Shown here: positions 43,908 to 54,500 of the stretch, in pieces
How the letters are laid out: every line of letters begins with the position of its first letter
Numbering within the stretch: position 1 is the stretch's first letter
Program-made: the position numbers and the translations under genes
The notes under the pieces: model-generated
Databases searched by the model: none
What the model was told of the DNA's origin: nothing
Seen by the model: only the letters and a program-made list of their open reading frames with translations
Origin: JBEVJK01 sp963791325
GTDB taxonomy: Bacteria > Pseudomonadota > Alphaproteobacteria > Rhizobiales > Rhizobiaceae
Assembly: GCA_963791325.1 (NCBI GenBank)
Contig: CAWBRU010000018.1
Span: 62,001-126,000, forward strand
DNA length: 64,000 nt
Reading direction: 5' to 3'

Positions 43908-44829
43908 TGCCCGCCACTCCTGCGGATCGAGCGCATCGCGCAACCCGTCGCCGAGCAGGTTGAAGCCGAGGCTGACGATGCAGGATGGCGACGCCCGGGC
44001 ACGCCGGCGACCCACCATTGGTCGAGGATGAAGCGGCGGCCGGAGGCGATCATCGCGCCCCATTCGGGCAGCGGCGGCTGCGCGCCGAGGCCGAGGAAAC
44101 CGAGGCCGGCAGCCGTCAGGATGATGCCGGCCATGTCGAGCGTGACGCGGACGATCAGCGACGGACAGGCAGAGCGGCATGACGTGGCGGCAGACGATGC
44201 GCAACGGCGAGGCCCCCATCAGCCGCACGGCCTGCGATATAGTCGGAGTTGCGCACCGTCAGCGTCTCGGCCCGTGCGATGCGGGCATAGGGCGGCCAGG
44301 AGGTGAGCGCGATCGCGAGCACGGCGTTCTCGATGCCCGGCCCGAGCGCGGCGACGAAGGCCAGCGCCAGCACCAGCTTCGGAAAGGCGAGGAAGATGTC
44401 GGTGATCCGCATCAGCACCGTATCGATCCAGCCGCCGACATAGCCGGCGACCGTGCCGACCAGAGGCCGATCGGCGCGGCAATCACGGCGACCAGAATGA
44501 CCACGATACAGCGTCAGGCGGGAGCCGTAGATGATGCGGGAGAAGATGTCGCGGCCCAGATCGTCGGTGCCGAACCAATGCGCCGCGCTCGGCGGCAGCA
44601 GCCGGCGGTCGTCAGATCGCCGGCAATCGGCGAATAGGGCGCAATGAGACCGGCAAAGATCGCGGCAGCAATCAGCAGGCAACGACGATGGCGAGCCCGA
44701 CCAGGGCCAGCCGGTTCGCCGCGAAGCGGCGCCAGGCCGCATAGGCTTGGCCGAGCCGGGCCTGGGTGCGCGAATGCGGGACGCTCGCTGAGCAGCCATT
44801 CGCGGCGGACCGGCGAGATCAGCGCTCAT
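43904..44829 (-). pseudogene. Peptide ABC transporter permease (DppC type), frameshifted
   Basis: The DppC-like permease. Readable pieces are HWFGTDDLGRDIFSRIIYGS (family hallmark), GTVAGYVGGWIDTVLMRITD, FLAFPKLVLALAFVAALGPG, MRLMGASPLRIVCRHVMPLC (EAA-type loop) and LTAAGLGFLGLGAQPPLPEW. They fall into at least three frames, with indels near 44700, 44500, 44225, 44160 and 43985. The start overlaps the DppB stop (ATGA). Confidence 0.8.
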
Positions 44830-45893
44830 CGCGCCCGGGTCCTCGGGTCGAGCAGCCGGTAAAGCAGGTCGGCGACAAGATTGATGCCGATGAACACCGA
44901 GCCGATCACGATCGTGCCGCCGAGCACCGCGTTCATGTCGGCATTCTGCAGGGAATTGGTGATGTAGAGGCCGATGCCCGGCCAGGCGAAGACGGTTTCG
45001 GTCAGCACCGAGCCTTCGAGCAGGCCGGCATAGGAGAGTGCCACGACGGTGATCAGCGGCACGGCGGCATTGCGCAGTGCATGCCGCCAGATGACCCGCG
45101 CTTCCGACAGGCCCTTGGCACGCGCGGCGACGATGTATTCCTGGCCAAGCTCGTTCAGCATGAAGGAGCGGGTCATGCGGCTGATATAGGCGAGGGAGAA
45201 GTAGCCGAGCAGCGCGGCGGGCAGGATGATGTGGGCGAAGATATCGCGGAAGGCGCCCCAGTCGCCCTGCAGCGCCGCGTCGAGCAGGTAGAAGCCGGTG
45301 ATCGGCGTGAAGGTGAATTCGTAGGCGACGCCGATGCGCCCGGGACCCTCCGATCCAGCCCAGCCGGGCGTAGAAGATCAGCAGCGCCGATCAGGCCGAG
45401 CCAGAAGATCGGCACCGAGTAGCCGATCAGCCCGATCGACCCGGACCAGCTGGTCGAGCAGGCTGCCGCGCTGGACCGCCGCGAGCACGCCGAGCGGGAT
45501 GCCGAGCAGCGGCGCCGATCACCGTGCCCAGCGTGGCGAGCTCGATGGTTGCCGGAAACACCCGCCTGATGTCGGTCATCACCGGATTGGTCGACAGCAC
45601 CGAGCGGCCGAAATTGCCGGTCAGCGGCCTTCTTGAGATAGAGCCCGAACTGCTGGGTCAGCGGCAGATCGAGCCCGTATTCCTCGCGCGCCTGGGCCGA
45701 CCACGCTGGCCGGCGCTCGGTCGCCGACGATGGCCAGCACCGGATCGACCGGGATCACCCGGCCGATGAAGAAGGTGACCGCGAGCAGGCCGAGATAGGT
45801 GACGAGCACCAGCCCGACAAAGCTCGCCAGTGCCCAGGCGATCCGTAAGGGGCGTCGGCGGGCCAAGCTTCGGCGGTTTGCGGCAGCGGTCAA
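44826..45893 (-). pseudogene. Peptide ABC transporter permease (DppB type), frameshifted
   Basis: The DppB-like permease. The C-terminal 117 residues are intact: MTRSFMLNELGQEYIVAARA with the EAA loop KGLSEARVIWRHALRNAAVP, then FAWPGIGLYITNSLQNADMN. The N-terminal membrane segment FVGLVLVTYLGLLAVTFFIG is also readable from a TTG start at 45893. Indels near 45715, 45625, 45515, 45440, 45390 and 45345 break the middle. Confidence 0.78.
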
Positions 45894-45921
45894 GCCGGCC
45901 CACCGAACCCGCGCCCTGCGG

Positions 45922-47573
45922 TCAGTTCTTCGTCACGGGGCCCAGGAAATTGGTGTCGAATGTCGGTCCGAGCTTGTAGCCGCTCGACGTCTTGCGCAGC
46001 CCCGCGACTTCGGTCTGCTGGAAGATGAGTACGAACGGGCTCTCCTCGAGCACCGTCTTCTGCAGCTCCTTGTAGATCGCGGCGCGCTTGTCGTCGTCGC
46101 GCTCGAGCAGTGCTGCCTTGGTCTTCTGCGGTCAGCTCCGGAACGTCCCAGGCATTGCGCCAGGCCAGCGTCTTGTTCTGCGAATCGTCGGCGTTGTTCG
46201 GGTTGGAGGTGAAGGTCTCGGCATTGGAATTCGGATCCCAATAGTCGACGCCCCACTGGCCGATATAGATGTCATGATTGCGGGCGCGATACTTGGTCAG
46301 CGTCTGCTTGCCGTCGCCGGGAATGATCTCGATCTTGATGCCGGCCTGGGCGGCGGTCTGCTGGATCGACTCGGCGAGCCCGGTGACGGGCTGATTGTTG
46401 CGCACGTCCATCGTGACGTCGAAGCCGTCCGCGAGCCCGGCCTTGGCCAGCAGCTCCTTGGCCTTGGCGACGTCGAGCTTGTAACGGATTGTCGTCGCTG
46501 GCGCCCAGAATGCCCTTCGGCAGGAAGGTCTGATGGATCTCGCCGATGCCCTTGATGATGGTCGAGCCGATCGCGTCGTAGTCGACCAGATATTTGAACG
46601 CTTCGCGCACCTCCGGCTTGGCCAGCTTCTCGTTCTTCTGGTTCAGGCTGATGTAGTAGACGGTGCCTTTCGGCGCGCTGGTGGTGGTCAGATCGGCGTT
46701 GTGCGAGATGGCGTCGAGATCGCCCGGCTCGAGATTGCGGGCGATGTCGATGTCGCCCTTCTCCAGCATCAGGCGCTGGGTCGGCGCTTTCCTTGACGTG
46801 GCGATAGACGACGCGGGCAAGGGCTTGGCCTTGTGACCGTAATAGTTGTCGTTGCGCTCAAGAACGACCGCCTCGTTGGCGCGCCATTCCCGCAGTCTTG
46901 AACGGACCGGACCCGGCATAGTTGGTCTTCAGCCAGTCGTTGCCGAAATCGTTGTCGTATTTGTAGTCGTCGGTCGGCGTCACCGCTGCGACATGTTCCT
47001 TGACCAGCTTGCTGTCGACCACCGAGGCGACGGTCGCGGTCAGGCAGTTGAGCACGAAGCTCGGCGCATAGGCCTTGTCGACGGTGAAGACGAAGGTGGA
47101 ATCGTCGGCCGCCTTGGCCTTTTCCGTGACATTGTCGCCGGTCAGGCCGAATTGCTGGAGGATGAAGGCCGGGCTCTTGTTGAGCTTGACGGCGCGCTCG
47201 AACGAGAAGGCGACGTCCTCTGCGGTGATCGGATTGCCGGAGGCGAATTTCAGGCCCGGCTTGAGCTTGAAGGTGTAGGTCAGGCCATCATCGGAGACCG
47301 TCCAGCTGTCGGCGATGCCGCCGACCACCTTGGTGGTGTCGTTGATGTCGAGCCGCACAAGCATGTCGTAGGTATTGCCGGTGATCTCGCCGGTGCTGAA
47401 ATCTCGAACGCCTCGCCCGGATCGATGGTGATGATATCGTCGATCGCCAGCGCCTGAACCAGCGTGTCGGCCGGCGTCTCGGCGAATGCCGGGGCCCCGG
47501 CTAAGACCAGACAGGCCAAAGCGGCGCCGGCGAGAAGGGTTCGGGACCGGCAGGCGATTGCTTCGAAGTTCAT
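45922..47573 (-). pseudogene. Peptide ABC transporter binding protein, frameshifted
   Basis: A family-5 periplasmic binding protein of about 550 residues for di- or oligopeptides. A signal peptide (LLAGAALACLVLAGAPAFAE) precedes TLVQALAIDDIITIDPGEAF. Typical stretches follow: VVGGIADSWTVSDDGLTYTF, GNPITAEDVAFSFERAVKLN, and later RNHDIYIGQWGVDYWDPNSN. Frame breaks can be placed near 47400, 46898, 46818, 46785, 46489 and 46129; most are repaired by removing one base. The last residues GPVTKN end at the TGA at 45922. No stop codons or substitutions typical of old decay are seen. Confidence 0.82.
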
Positions 47574-48152
47574 CGGCGTAGTTCCCCTTTGTCGGCCGTT
47601 CGGCGCGTTGTGTCAGGCCTGGCGGGCCGCTGCTGGCGCCATCCTAGCGACGGGCCGGGTGGCCGGCAACGACGTTGTCAGGGGCCTCAGATGCTCGGAA
47701 CGAGCGCTCTGAATCCGAGGCGTCGCAAGCTCCGGCAGGGGAAAAGAATAAACCGGCTGGATAAAGGGGCGTGTCCAGCCGGCCGGGCATTCGCGGATCA
47801 CTTCACGAGCCCCCGCAACCCAAATCGAATCAGCTCAGAAGTATACGAGGTTGCGATCAAGGCAGTTTCGCGATGCCGCGCGGAAAAAGGCGGGCGCTCG
47901 GCGGGCTGTTGCCTGAGGAGAGAATTCAGGGATTTCTCTCGCCCGCCGAGCTGGGCTGCACGCAGGGTGACACGATGCAGCCGGGCTTATGGTGCGATTT
48001 TCGGCCGGGCCGCGCCATGGGCAGATCTACCCAGCACCGCCGCTCAGATGGGCGGTGATGCGGGCAAAGGCGCTCAGATGAGATCAGCTTCGTCGGACGG
48101 CTCTGATGGCCGCTGCTTCCGCTTGCCGGAAGGGGACAGGGTCGGCCGCCGC
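47574..48152. other. Gene-free leader region with switch-like hairpins
   Basis: A 579-base stretch between the PP2C gene and the peptide-transporter binding-protein gene, both on the minus strand. It contains the hairpin element at 47884-47951. Otherwise no ORF with a good start is seen. Confidence 0.5.
47884..47951 (-). terminator. Terminator or attenuator with competing stems
   Basis: On the minus strand, GCTCGGCGGGC (47951-47941) pairs perfectly over 11 bp with GCCCGCCGAGC (47906-47896), enclosing a second 7-bp stem (GAGAGAA/TTCTCTC). Directly after it comes a second GCCCGCC (47895-47889), which can compete for the same GGCGGGC, followed by TTTTT. One pairing resembles an intrinsic terminator, the other an anti-terminator. 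It may end the PP2C mRNA or control the peptide transporter. Confidence 0.5.
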
Positions 48153-48926
48153 TCAGGCGCGCGACTTGCCTGCCGGAGCGGACGGATCCTTGTCCTGCGG
48201 CTCGACGGCGGGCGTGCGGAAGGCGACCGCCACCACCGTCACATTGTCGCTGCCGCCGCGCTCGAGCGCCAGCTCGACCAGGGCCTGACAGGCCTCGCGG
48301 ACGCCGAAGCGCTGCAGGATTTCGCCGATTTCGAGATTCTCGACATGGGTCGTCAGGCCGTCGCTGCAGAGCAGGAACTTGTCGCCGGCCCGGATCTCGC
48401 CATAGGTGAAGTCGAGCAGCGGCTCCTCGAGCGTGCCGATGGCCCGCGTGATGACGTTGCGCCGCGGCCAGGTCGCCGCCTCCTCGGCGTTGATCAGGCC
48501 GCGGTCGAGCAGGTCCTGCACCTCTGTGTGGTCGCGCGACAGCTGCATGAACTCATCCTGCCGCAACCGATAGACGCGGCTGTCGCCAGCCCACAGACAG
48601 GCATATCGGCGCTCGAAGGCGAGCAGGGCGGCAAGGGTCGAGCCGATGACGTCGGCATTGCGCTCCGCCGCAATCTGGCGGATTTTACGGTTGGCCGAGG
48701 CGACGCAGTTCTCGAACCGGGCCTTGAGGTCGCCGGCGGACGACTGGATGCCGATCGCCCGGAGCTGATCGACGATGCTGGAGCTGGCGACCTCTCCGGC
48801 ATCGTGGCCGCCCATCCCGTCGGCGACCGCGAACACGCCGCTCGCCACGTCCAGATAGTAGCGGTCCTCGTTGAGCGCGCGGATGCGACCTGTGTGGGTT
48901 GCACCATGACTGTCGACGTCGAACAT
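48153..48926 (-). CDS. PP2C-family Ser/Thr phosphatase
   Basis: A 257-residue PPM/PP2C phosphatase that removes phosphate from Ser/Thr. Motifs in order are RIRALNEDRYYLD, VFAVADGMGGHDAGEVASS (metal-binding D-G), LWAGDSRVYRLRQDEF, FLLCSDGLTTHVENLEI and GGSDNVTVVAVAF. It has no membrane segment. The start at 48926 (MFDVDSHGATHTG) fits PP2C N-termini. It is divergent from a Ser/Thr kinase gene, the usual opposing pair. No type VI secretion genes are nearby. Confidence 0.88.
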   Translation of the reverse strand: MFDVDSHGATHTGRIRALNEDRYYLDVASGVFAVADGMGGHDAGEVASSSIVDQLRAIGIQSSAGDLKARFENCVASANRKIRQIAAERNADVIGSTLAALLAFERRYACLWAGDSRVYRLRQDEFMQLSRDHTEVQDLLDRGLINAEEAATWPRRNVITRAIGTLEEPLLDFTYGEIRAGDKFLLCSDGLTTHVENLEIGEILQRFGVREACQALVELALERGGSDNVTVVAVAFRTPAVEPQDKDPSAPAGKSRA

Positions 48927-49363
48927 CGGCCGATTTATAAGTCTCAACCCTGGGCCGCGCACCTTGCCCGCAATCCGCGCCGGCCTGTGCGGCGAGAGTG
49001 GCGCGGCTGGCGTTTTAACATATGCGCGGAAGGAAAGGGATTGGCTAGCCTGGCCGGCAAGGCGACTTTGCTGAACTCAAAGGCGCGCCGGCATCGCGGC
49101 CGCCAGATCAATGACAACACATACTTGCAGAACTCGACCAGGGTGAAGCAACAAAGAGCTCAGACGCTTCCCTGGGCTTCTCTCTTAGGTTTAGTCCATG
49201 AGAAAGTTGGGTTCAGCCATCAAATCTCGTGCTAGTAAAGCATCATGCGCTCATCGAGATCGCTTCGAGCTTGCGGTGCCAATCGTCGGTCGCCTCTGAC
49301 GAGGACGATATTGCGCTCTCTGCCCGGCCTTCCGGTGCCCCCCCGTCACAGGAACCCCTGGTG
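48927..49363. other. Gene-free divergent region of phosphatase/kinase pair
   Basis: This 437-base region should hold both promoters. A TATAAA -10-like element lies about 13 bases before the phosphatase start on the minus strand, which would give a very short leader. Nothing else clear is seen. Confidence 0.4.
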
Positions 49364-51475
49364 ATGGAGGACGACGACAAGACACGCCTGATGCACGACC
49401 ACAGCGTCGCCAAAGGCATGCAGCTCAACGGGATCTACGAGATCGACGCGCTGATTGCGACCGGCGGCATGGGCGAGGTCTATCGCGGCCACAACATCCA
49501 GACGGGCGACCCCGTCGCGATCAAGGTGGTGCTCAGCGAATTCGCCCGCGATCAGGCGATCCTGGCGCTGTTTCGCAAAGAGGCCTCGATCCTCAACCAT
49601 CTCTCGCACGATGCCATCGTGCGCTATCATGTGTTCACCATCGACCCGACGATCAACCGGCCTTATCTGGCGATGGAATATGTCGATGGCCAGTCGCTGG
49701 GCGAGCGCATGCGCAAGGGCCCGACGATCACGGTGCGCGAGGGCCATCGGCTGCTGGCCCGGGTGGCTTCGGGCCTCTCGTTGGCCCATGAGGCAGGCAT
49801 CATCCACCGCGACCTGTCGCCGGACAATGTCATCCTTCCCGGCGGCAATGTCGACAAGACCAAGATCATCGATTTCGGCATTGCCCGCTCCGCCCATGTC
49901 GGCGGCGGCACCCTGATCGGGGGCAATTTCGCCGGAAAATACAATTTCGTCTCGCCCGAGCAGCTTGGCCTGTTCGGCGGCGAGGTCACCGAGCGCTCCG
50001 ACATCTACAGCCTCGGACTGGTGATCGCCGGTGCCTTGCGCGGCGCTCCGCTCGACATGAACGGCTCGCCCGTCGAGGTGATCGAGAAGCGCCGCAGCCG
50101 CCCCGAACTCGCCGGCATCGATCCCGACCCGGAGCTGACCCCGCTGCTCGAGGCAATGCTGGAGCCGGATCCCAAGGATCGTCCGCAAAGCGCAGCCGAA
50201 ATCGTCGACTGGCTGCGCGCCAATTCGAGCCGCTCGCTGCCGCCGGCGACCTTGGCGGCGCCGATCGACGAGCGGACGCAGGGCCCGTTCCGGCCGGCGC
50301 CGGACACGACGACCCTCGGGGCTGCAGGAAGGCCGGGGGTGCTGCCGCCAAGCGGCAGGGGGACGGGTGGATCGCTGCACGGCCGGTCGCTGCGTCCGAT
50401 CCGCGATCTTGCCGGCCGGCCCGGCGCTGCCGAAACGCCGGCTGCCTCCGGCCGCAGCGGCCGGCGGTCCGGCGCGATGGCCGGAGCCGCGGTCCTGGTC
50501 GTCGCCTTGCTCGCCACCGCCGGAGCTTACTATGGCGGGGTGTTCAATCGCACCCCGGTGGAAGAAGCCGCCACGAAGGCCGCTGCGCCCGCCGCCGTGC
50601 CGGCTAAACCGCCGGCGCAGCCGGCGGCGCCGAACCAGCCGCAGCATACCGCCGCGAATGGCACGGCCGCTCCTCCTGCCAAGGCGGTGAAGCCCCAGGC
50701 CGCGCCGGCACCTGCGGCGTTGCCGCCGGCCAAGCCGAGCATTGCTCCACCTGCGCCCGCCGGCGGAGCCGAAGCGGCGAAGGCCCCGGCGGCCATCGAC
50801 ACCGCCAAGCCGGCGAAAAGCGAGGCGACGCCGGCCCCGCCCGAACCGTCGGTCGGCAGCGCCGCCTGGCTCACCGCCTTCGACGGGGGCCCGTGTTTCG
50901 TCGCACTGCGCGAAGGCGCGGACCAGGGCGCGGCAATCGACGGCTATGCGACGTCCGGTGCACCGTTCGACAAGCTTCGCCAGGCGCTGCGGACGTCGGC
51001 GGGGACGGGGTCGGCCGTCCAGGCGCATGTCATCGCCCACGACCAGTGCGCGGTCGCCGATTTCTTGAAGGCCACCGCAGCCGCAGCCGCCAAGGCGCCG
51101 GCGCTGGAGCTTTCCACCGATCGGCTGAAGGCGGGCGATTCGCTGCGCGGCAAGCTCACGCCCGCCGCGGCCGGCGGCAATCTCAGCCTGCTGCTCATCG
51201 GCAAGGACGGCATCGTCTACAACCTCGCTGACCTGTTGAAAAAGGAAGCGGACGGCAGCGCCACATTCAGCATCAAGCTGATCCCGCTCGACGACCAGGA
51301 GAACGCCGAGCCCGCGCCGCACCTGATCGTTGCGGTGGCCAGCCAGGGCGACATCAAGGCCGCCGACTTCGGCGAGCCGCAGCTCGCGACCGAGGTGCTG
51401 CCCAAGATCCGCGACGAGGTGAACGGCCAGCCGGGGGCGGGCGTCGCCGTCAGCTACTTCCTGTTCGGCAAGTGA
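49364..51475 (+). CDS. Membrane Ser/Thr protein kinase
   Basis: A 703-residue bacterial Hanks-type kinase. The kinase domain (residues about 20-285) shows the glycine loop ATGGMGEVYRG, the ATP lysine in VAIKVV, the catalytic loop IIHRDLSPDNVI (Ser in place of the usual Lys two after Asp), the DFG in IIDFGIARS, and a kinked SPEQLGLFGGEVTERSDIYS. A single membrane segment (GAAVLVVALLATAGAYYGG) is followed by an Ala/Pro-rich periplasmic linker. The C-terminal domain of about 200 residues resembles DUF4384-like modules (LLLIGKDGIVYNLADLL). The start at 49364 (MEDDDKTR) is one of several possible. The PP2C protein encoded divergently is its probable antagonist. Confidence 0.84.
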   Translation: MEDDDKTRLMHDHSVAKGMQLNGIYEIDALIATGGMGEVYRGHNIQTGDPVAIKVVLSEFARDQAILALFRKEASILNHLSHDAIVRYHVFTIDPTINRPYLAMEYVDGQSLGERMRKGPTITVREGHRLLARVASGLSLAHEAGIIHRDLSPDNVILPGGNVDKTKIIDFGIARSAHVGGGTLIGGNFAGKYNFVSPEQLGLFGGEVTERSDIYSLGLVIAGALRGAPLDMNGSPVEVIEKRRSRPELAGIDPDPELTPLLEAMLEPDPKDRPQSAAEIVDWLRANSSRSLPPATLAAPIDERTQGPFRPAPDTTTLGAAGRPGVLPPSGRGTGGSLHGRSLRPIRDLAGRPGAAETPAASGRSGRRSGAMAGAAVLVVALLATAGAYYGGVFNRTPVEEAATKAAAPAAVPAKPPAQPAAPNQPQHTAANGTAAPPAKAVKPQAAPAPAALPPAKPSIAPPAPAGGAEAAKAPAAIDTAKPAKSEATPAPPEPSVGSAAWLTAFDGGPCFVALREGADQGAAIDGYATSGAPFDKLRQALRTSAGTGSAVQAHVIAHDQCAVADFLKATAAAAAKAPALELSTDRLKAGDSLRGKLTPAAAGGNLSLLLIGKDGIVYNLADLLKKEADGSATFSIKLIPLDDQENAEPAPHLIVAVASQGDIKAADFGEPQLATEVLPKIRDEVNGQPGAGVAVSYFLFGK

Positions 51476-51506
51476 GCGCGGCGCACGGCCGGATCCGGCC
51501 GCGGCC

Positions 51507-54500
51507 TCAATAGTCCTTCTCGTAGAAGATGCCGATGCTGGAATCCTGGGTGCCGACCGCGCCTCGCGCCTTGAGGTTCTCGGTGATGTCGAGGTTGACC
51601 GTGCCCTTGGTCTCGCCCTTGGCGCCGGCCTCGACGCCCAGATAGACATTGTCCGAGACGTAGCGGCCGGCGCGCACGGCCGCGTTGCCCTCGCTGTCGG
51701 TAACGATGTCGAGGTCGTCAAGACCGGTGGCGGCGCGCAGATTGCCAAGCAGCGAGGTGTCGGAACCGCCGGCAAGTTCGGCTGCGGCCGCGGCGAGCTG
51801 GGCGATCTGGATCGGCGACAATTCGTTGATGCCGCGGTTGAAGATCAGCCGGGCGAGGACCTCGTCCTGCGGCAGCTCCGGCTGGGAGGAGAATTTGACG
51901 TCCGGATTGGAAACCCGGCCGGTGACGGTGATGAAGACGGTGATGTCCTTGCCGCTCGAGCGGGCGACGAAGTTGAGGAAGGGGTCGAGGTCGCCGACCA
52001 GGGTCACGGTGCCCTCATCGAAGGTGATCCGCTGGCCGAGGATCGACAGGCGCCCACGGATCAGCTGGAAGGCGCCGACGGGCTGGATGTCGGTCACCGG
52101 CCCGGTCAGGCGAACGGAGCCGCCGAGCTCGGTGTCGAGCCCGCGGCCGCGCACGAAGATGCGGCGCGGCGCGTTCACATTGATGTCGAGCCGCACCACG
52201 CTCGGCCGCGAGGTCGGCACCGGGGTGCCGTCATTGGCCCGTGCGCGCTTGAGCGTCGCCGTCACCGCCGCCGACGGGTCGATATGCCTCACGTCGATCG
52301 CCGCCGCCCCGCCGGCCAGGTTCTCGGGAACCGTGATCTCGGCCCGTGCGATCTCGATGTTGCCGGCAATCAGCGGGTCGCGTGCCAGCCGCCCGGTGAC
52401 GGAGAGCGCCCCGTTGAGGGTCGCCACGACCATAGTGCCGTCGGCATAACGGGCATTGTCGAGGACGATCCTGAGATTGGCCGGAAAGCCGTCGGTGGTG
52501 GCGACGGTGCCGCTGGCGGTGATGCGGCCGCCCGAGCCGATGGCGGCAGAGGCGCTGCGCAGCGTCACCGTCTGCCCGTCGAGCGAGGCCATCACCGAGA
52601 TGTTGCTCAGTTTGGTGTTGCTGGCGGGATCGACGAATTGGGCACCGACGGTCGAGGCCATGCCGCGTACCGAGGGCCGCGCCAAGCTGCCGGTGACGTC
52701 GGCGCTGAGCTTCAAGGTGCCGGTGGCCTGCGCGCCGCGGTGGGCAAGCAGCCGGTTGGCGAGCGACAGCGGCGCCTCGCCGCTGACGCTGACCGCCAGC
52801 CCGTCGCCCGAAAGCGGCACGCGGCCGCTGGCCGACAGCGTCAGCCCCTGCGGACCCCGGACCTTCGCCGACGACAGCGTCAGCACCTTGTTGGCGAAGC
52901 TGCCGGCGGCGGTGACGTCGAGTGGCGCTGCGCCGGCAGCGGCCAGCGGGGCGGCGGTCACACCTGAAGCCTTGAGGTCGAACATCGCGGCCGGATCGGC
53001 GAGCTTGCCGGCAATCTTGGCCGAGCCCGACAGGCTGCCGCCCAGCGCCTGTCCCGGCAGCGCGGCATCGAGCACGGCAAGCGGGAACGCCTTCAGCGTG
53101 ACGGCGAGCGCGAGATCGCCGCGGTCGAGCGGCACTGCCCCGGAAACGGCGGCGTTCAAGCCCTCGGGGCTGGTGACCGCAGCGGTGAGGTTGAGGCGGC
53201 TGGTGCTGGAGCTGCCCTCGGCATGCACATCGAGCGTGCGCAAACCGGCTTGGGCGAGCGCAGCGGCGGCGATCCGGCGGCCCTGCATGGTGAAGCGGAC
53301 CTCCGGCCGCTGGCGCGTGCCGCCGATCTTGGCGTCGGCGTCGACCGTGCCGCCGAGCTTCAAGTCCGGCCGGATCGCGTTGGCGATGGCGAGCGGCAGC
53401 TGGGTGACGGTGACGTCGAGCGCCAATTGTTCGGCGATCCGGCCGGCTGCGGTCACCCGCCCCCCACCGACGTCGAGGGTCAGCGGCTGGAGCGCCACCA
53501 CGTCGCCCTCGACCGTCAGGCCGGTCGGCTGGACCAGGCGCGCGGCGAGCTTGCCCTGGCTGAGCTCGAGGCTTTCCAGGCCGACCTTGTAGCCGCCTTC
53601 GACAGGCGTCAGCGCGCCCTTCAGCGCGGCCTTGGTGCCGTTTTTCAGAGCGGCGCCGGCGACAAAGCCGGTGGTGGTGCCGCTGGTCGCGGCATTCGCC
53701 TCGAGCGTGGCGACATCGATGCCGCCAGCGACAACGTCGCTTGCCGAGACGGTTCCGTTGATCACCGGCACCTTGAACAGGTCGACCATTGCCGCCTCGA
53801 CCGTCGCCTTGCCGACCCGCACGGCGTCGACGACGAGCCGCTCGGCAGTCGCCTTGACGATGGCGTTCTGGCGCGTGCCGTCGGGTGCCAGCGCAATGTC
53901 GGCGGTCAGGGCCCCGGACGCTTGCCGCAGCAGAAGGGCAGCTGCGGTCGAGATGTCGCGCGAGGCAAGCTTCAGCGAGCCGGTGAGGAGGCCGTCGGCA
54001 GCTTGGGCGACATCGCCGGTGATGCGGGTCTCGCCGGCACTGAATTGCAGCTCGCTGAGCCGCTTCTCGCGGGGGCCCATGGCGATGGCCGAGGAGAGGG
54101 TGACCGGGGTGCGATCGAGCTCGGCCTTGCCGGTCAGCCGGCCGTCGACCTGGTTGTCGCGGAGCGTGCCCTGAAAGCCCAGCGATCCGTTGGTGAGCGG
54201 CTTGCCCGCCAGACTGCCCTCTGCGACCTCGGCGCCGAAATTCAGCCCGATCAGCCCGTCGCTGCCTTTGGCGCGGCCTTTGGCCGTCAGCCGGCCGCTC
54301 GCCCGCTCGGACAGCAGCGAAAGATCGGCGAGCGCCAGGTCGAAACCGAAATCGGCCTTGCCGGTGGCGAACGTGCCGTTCGCGGTGAAGTCGAGCTGAT
54401 CGTTGACCAGCCTGAGCTTGTCGGCGAGCAGGCCCATGTCGCCGCGGGCGACCCGGCCGGTGATGCGGGTATCGCCGGCGAGCACGTTGTCGGCTGCCGG

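Noticed and set aside
48153..51475. Phosphatase and kinase as part of a type VI secretion cluster
   Set aside because: No tss, vgrG, hcp or fha genes are present in the flanks; the neighbours are a peptide transporter and tamAB.
51486..51501. The 16-base palindrome CGGCCGGATCCGGCCG between the kinase and tamB genes as a terminator
   Set aside because: No T-run follows on either strand and the loop is too tight. It may be chance in GC-rich DNA between convergent genes.
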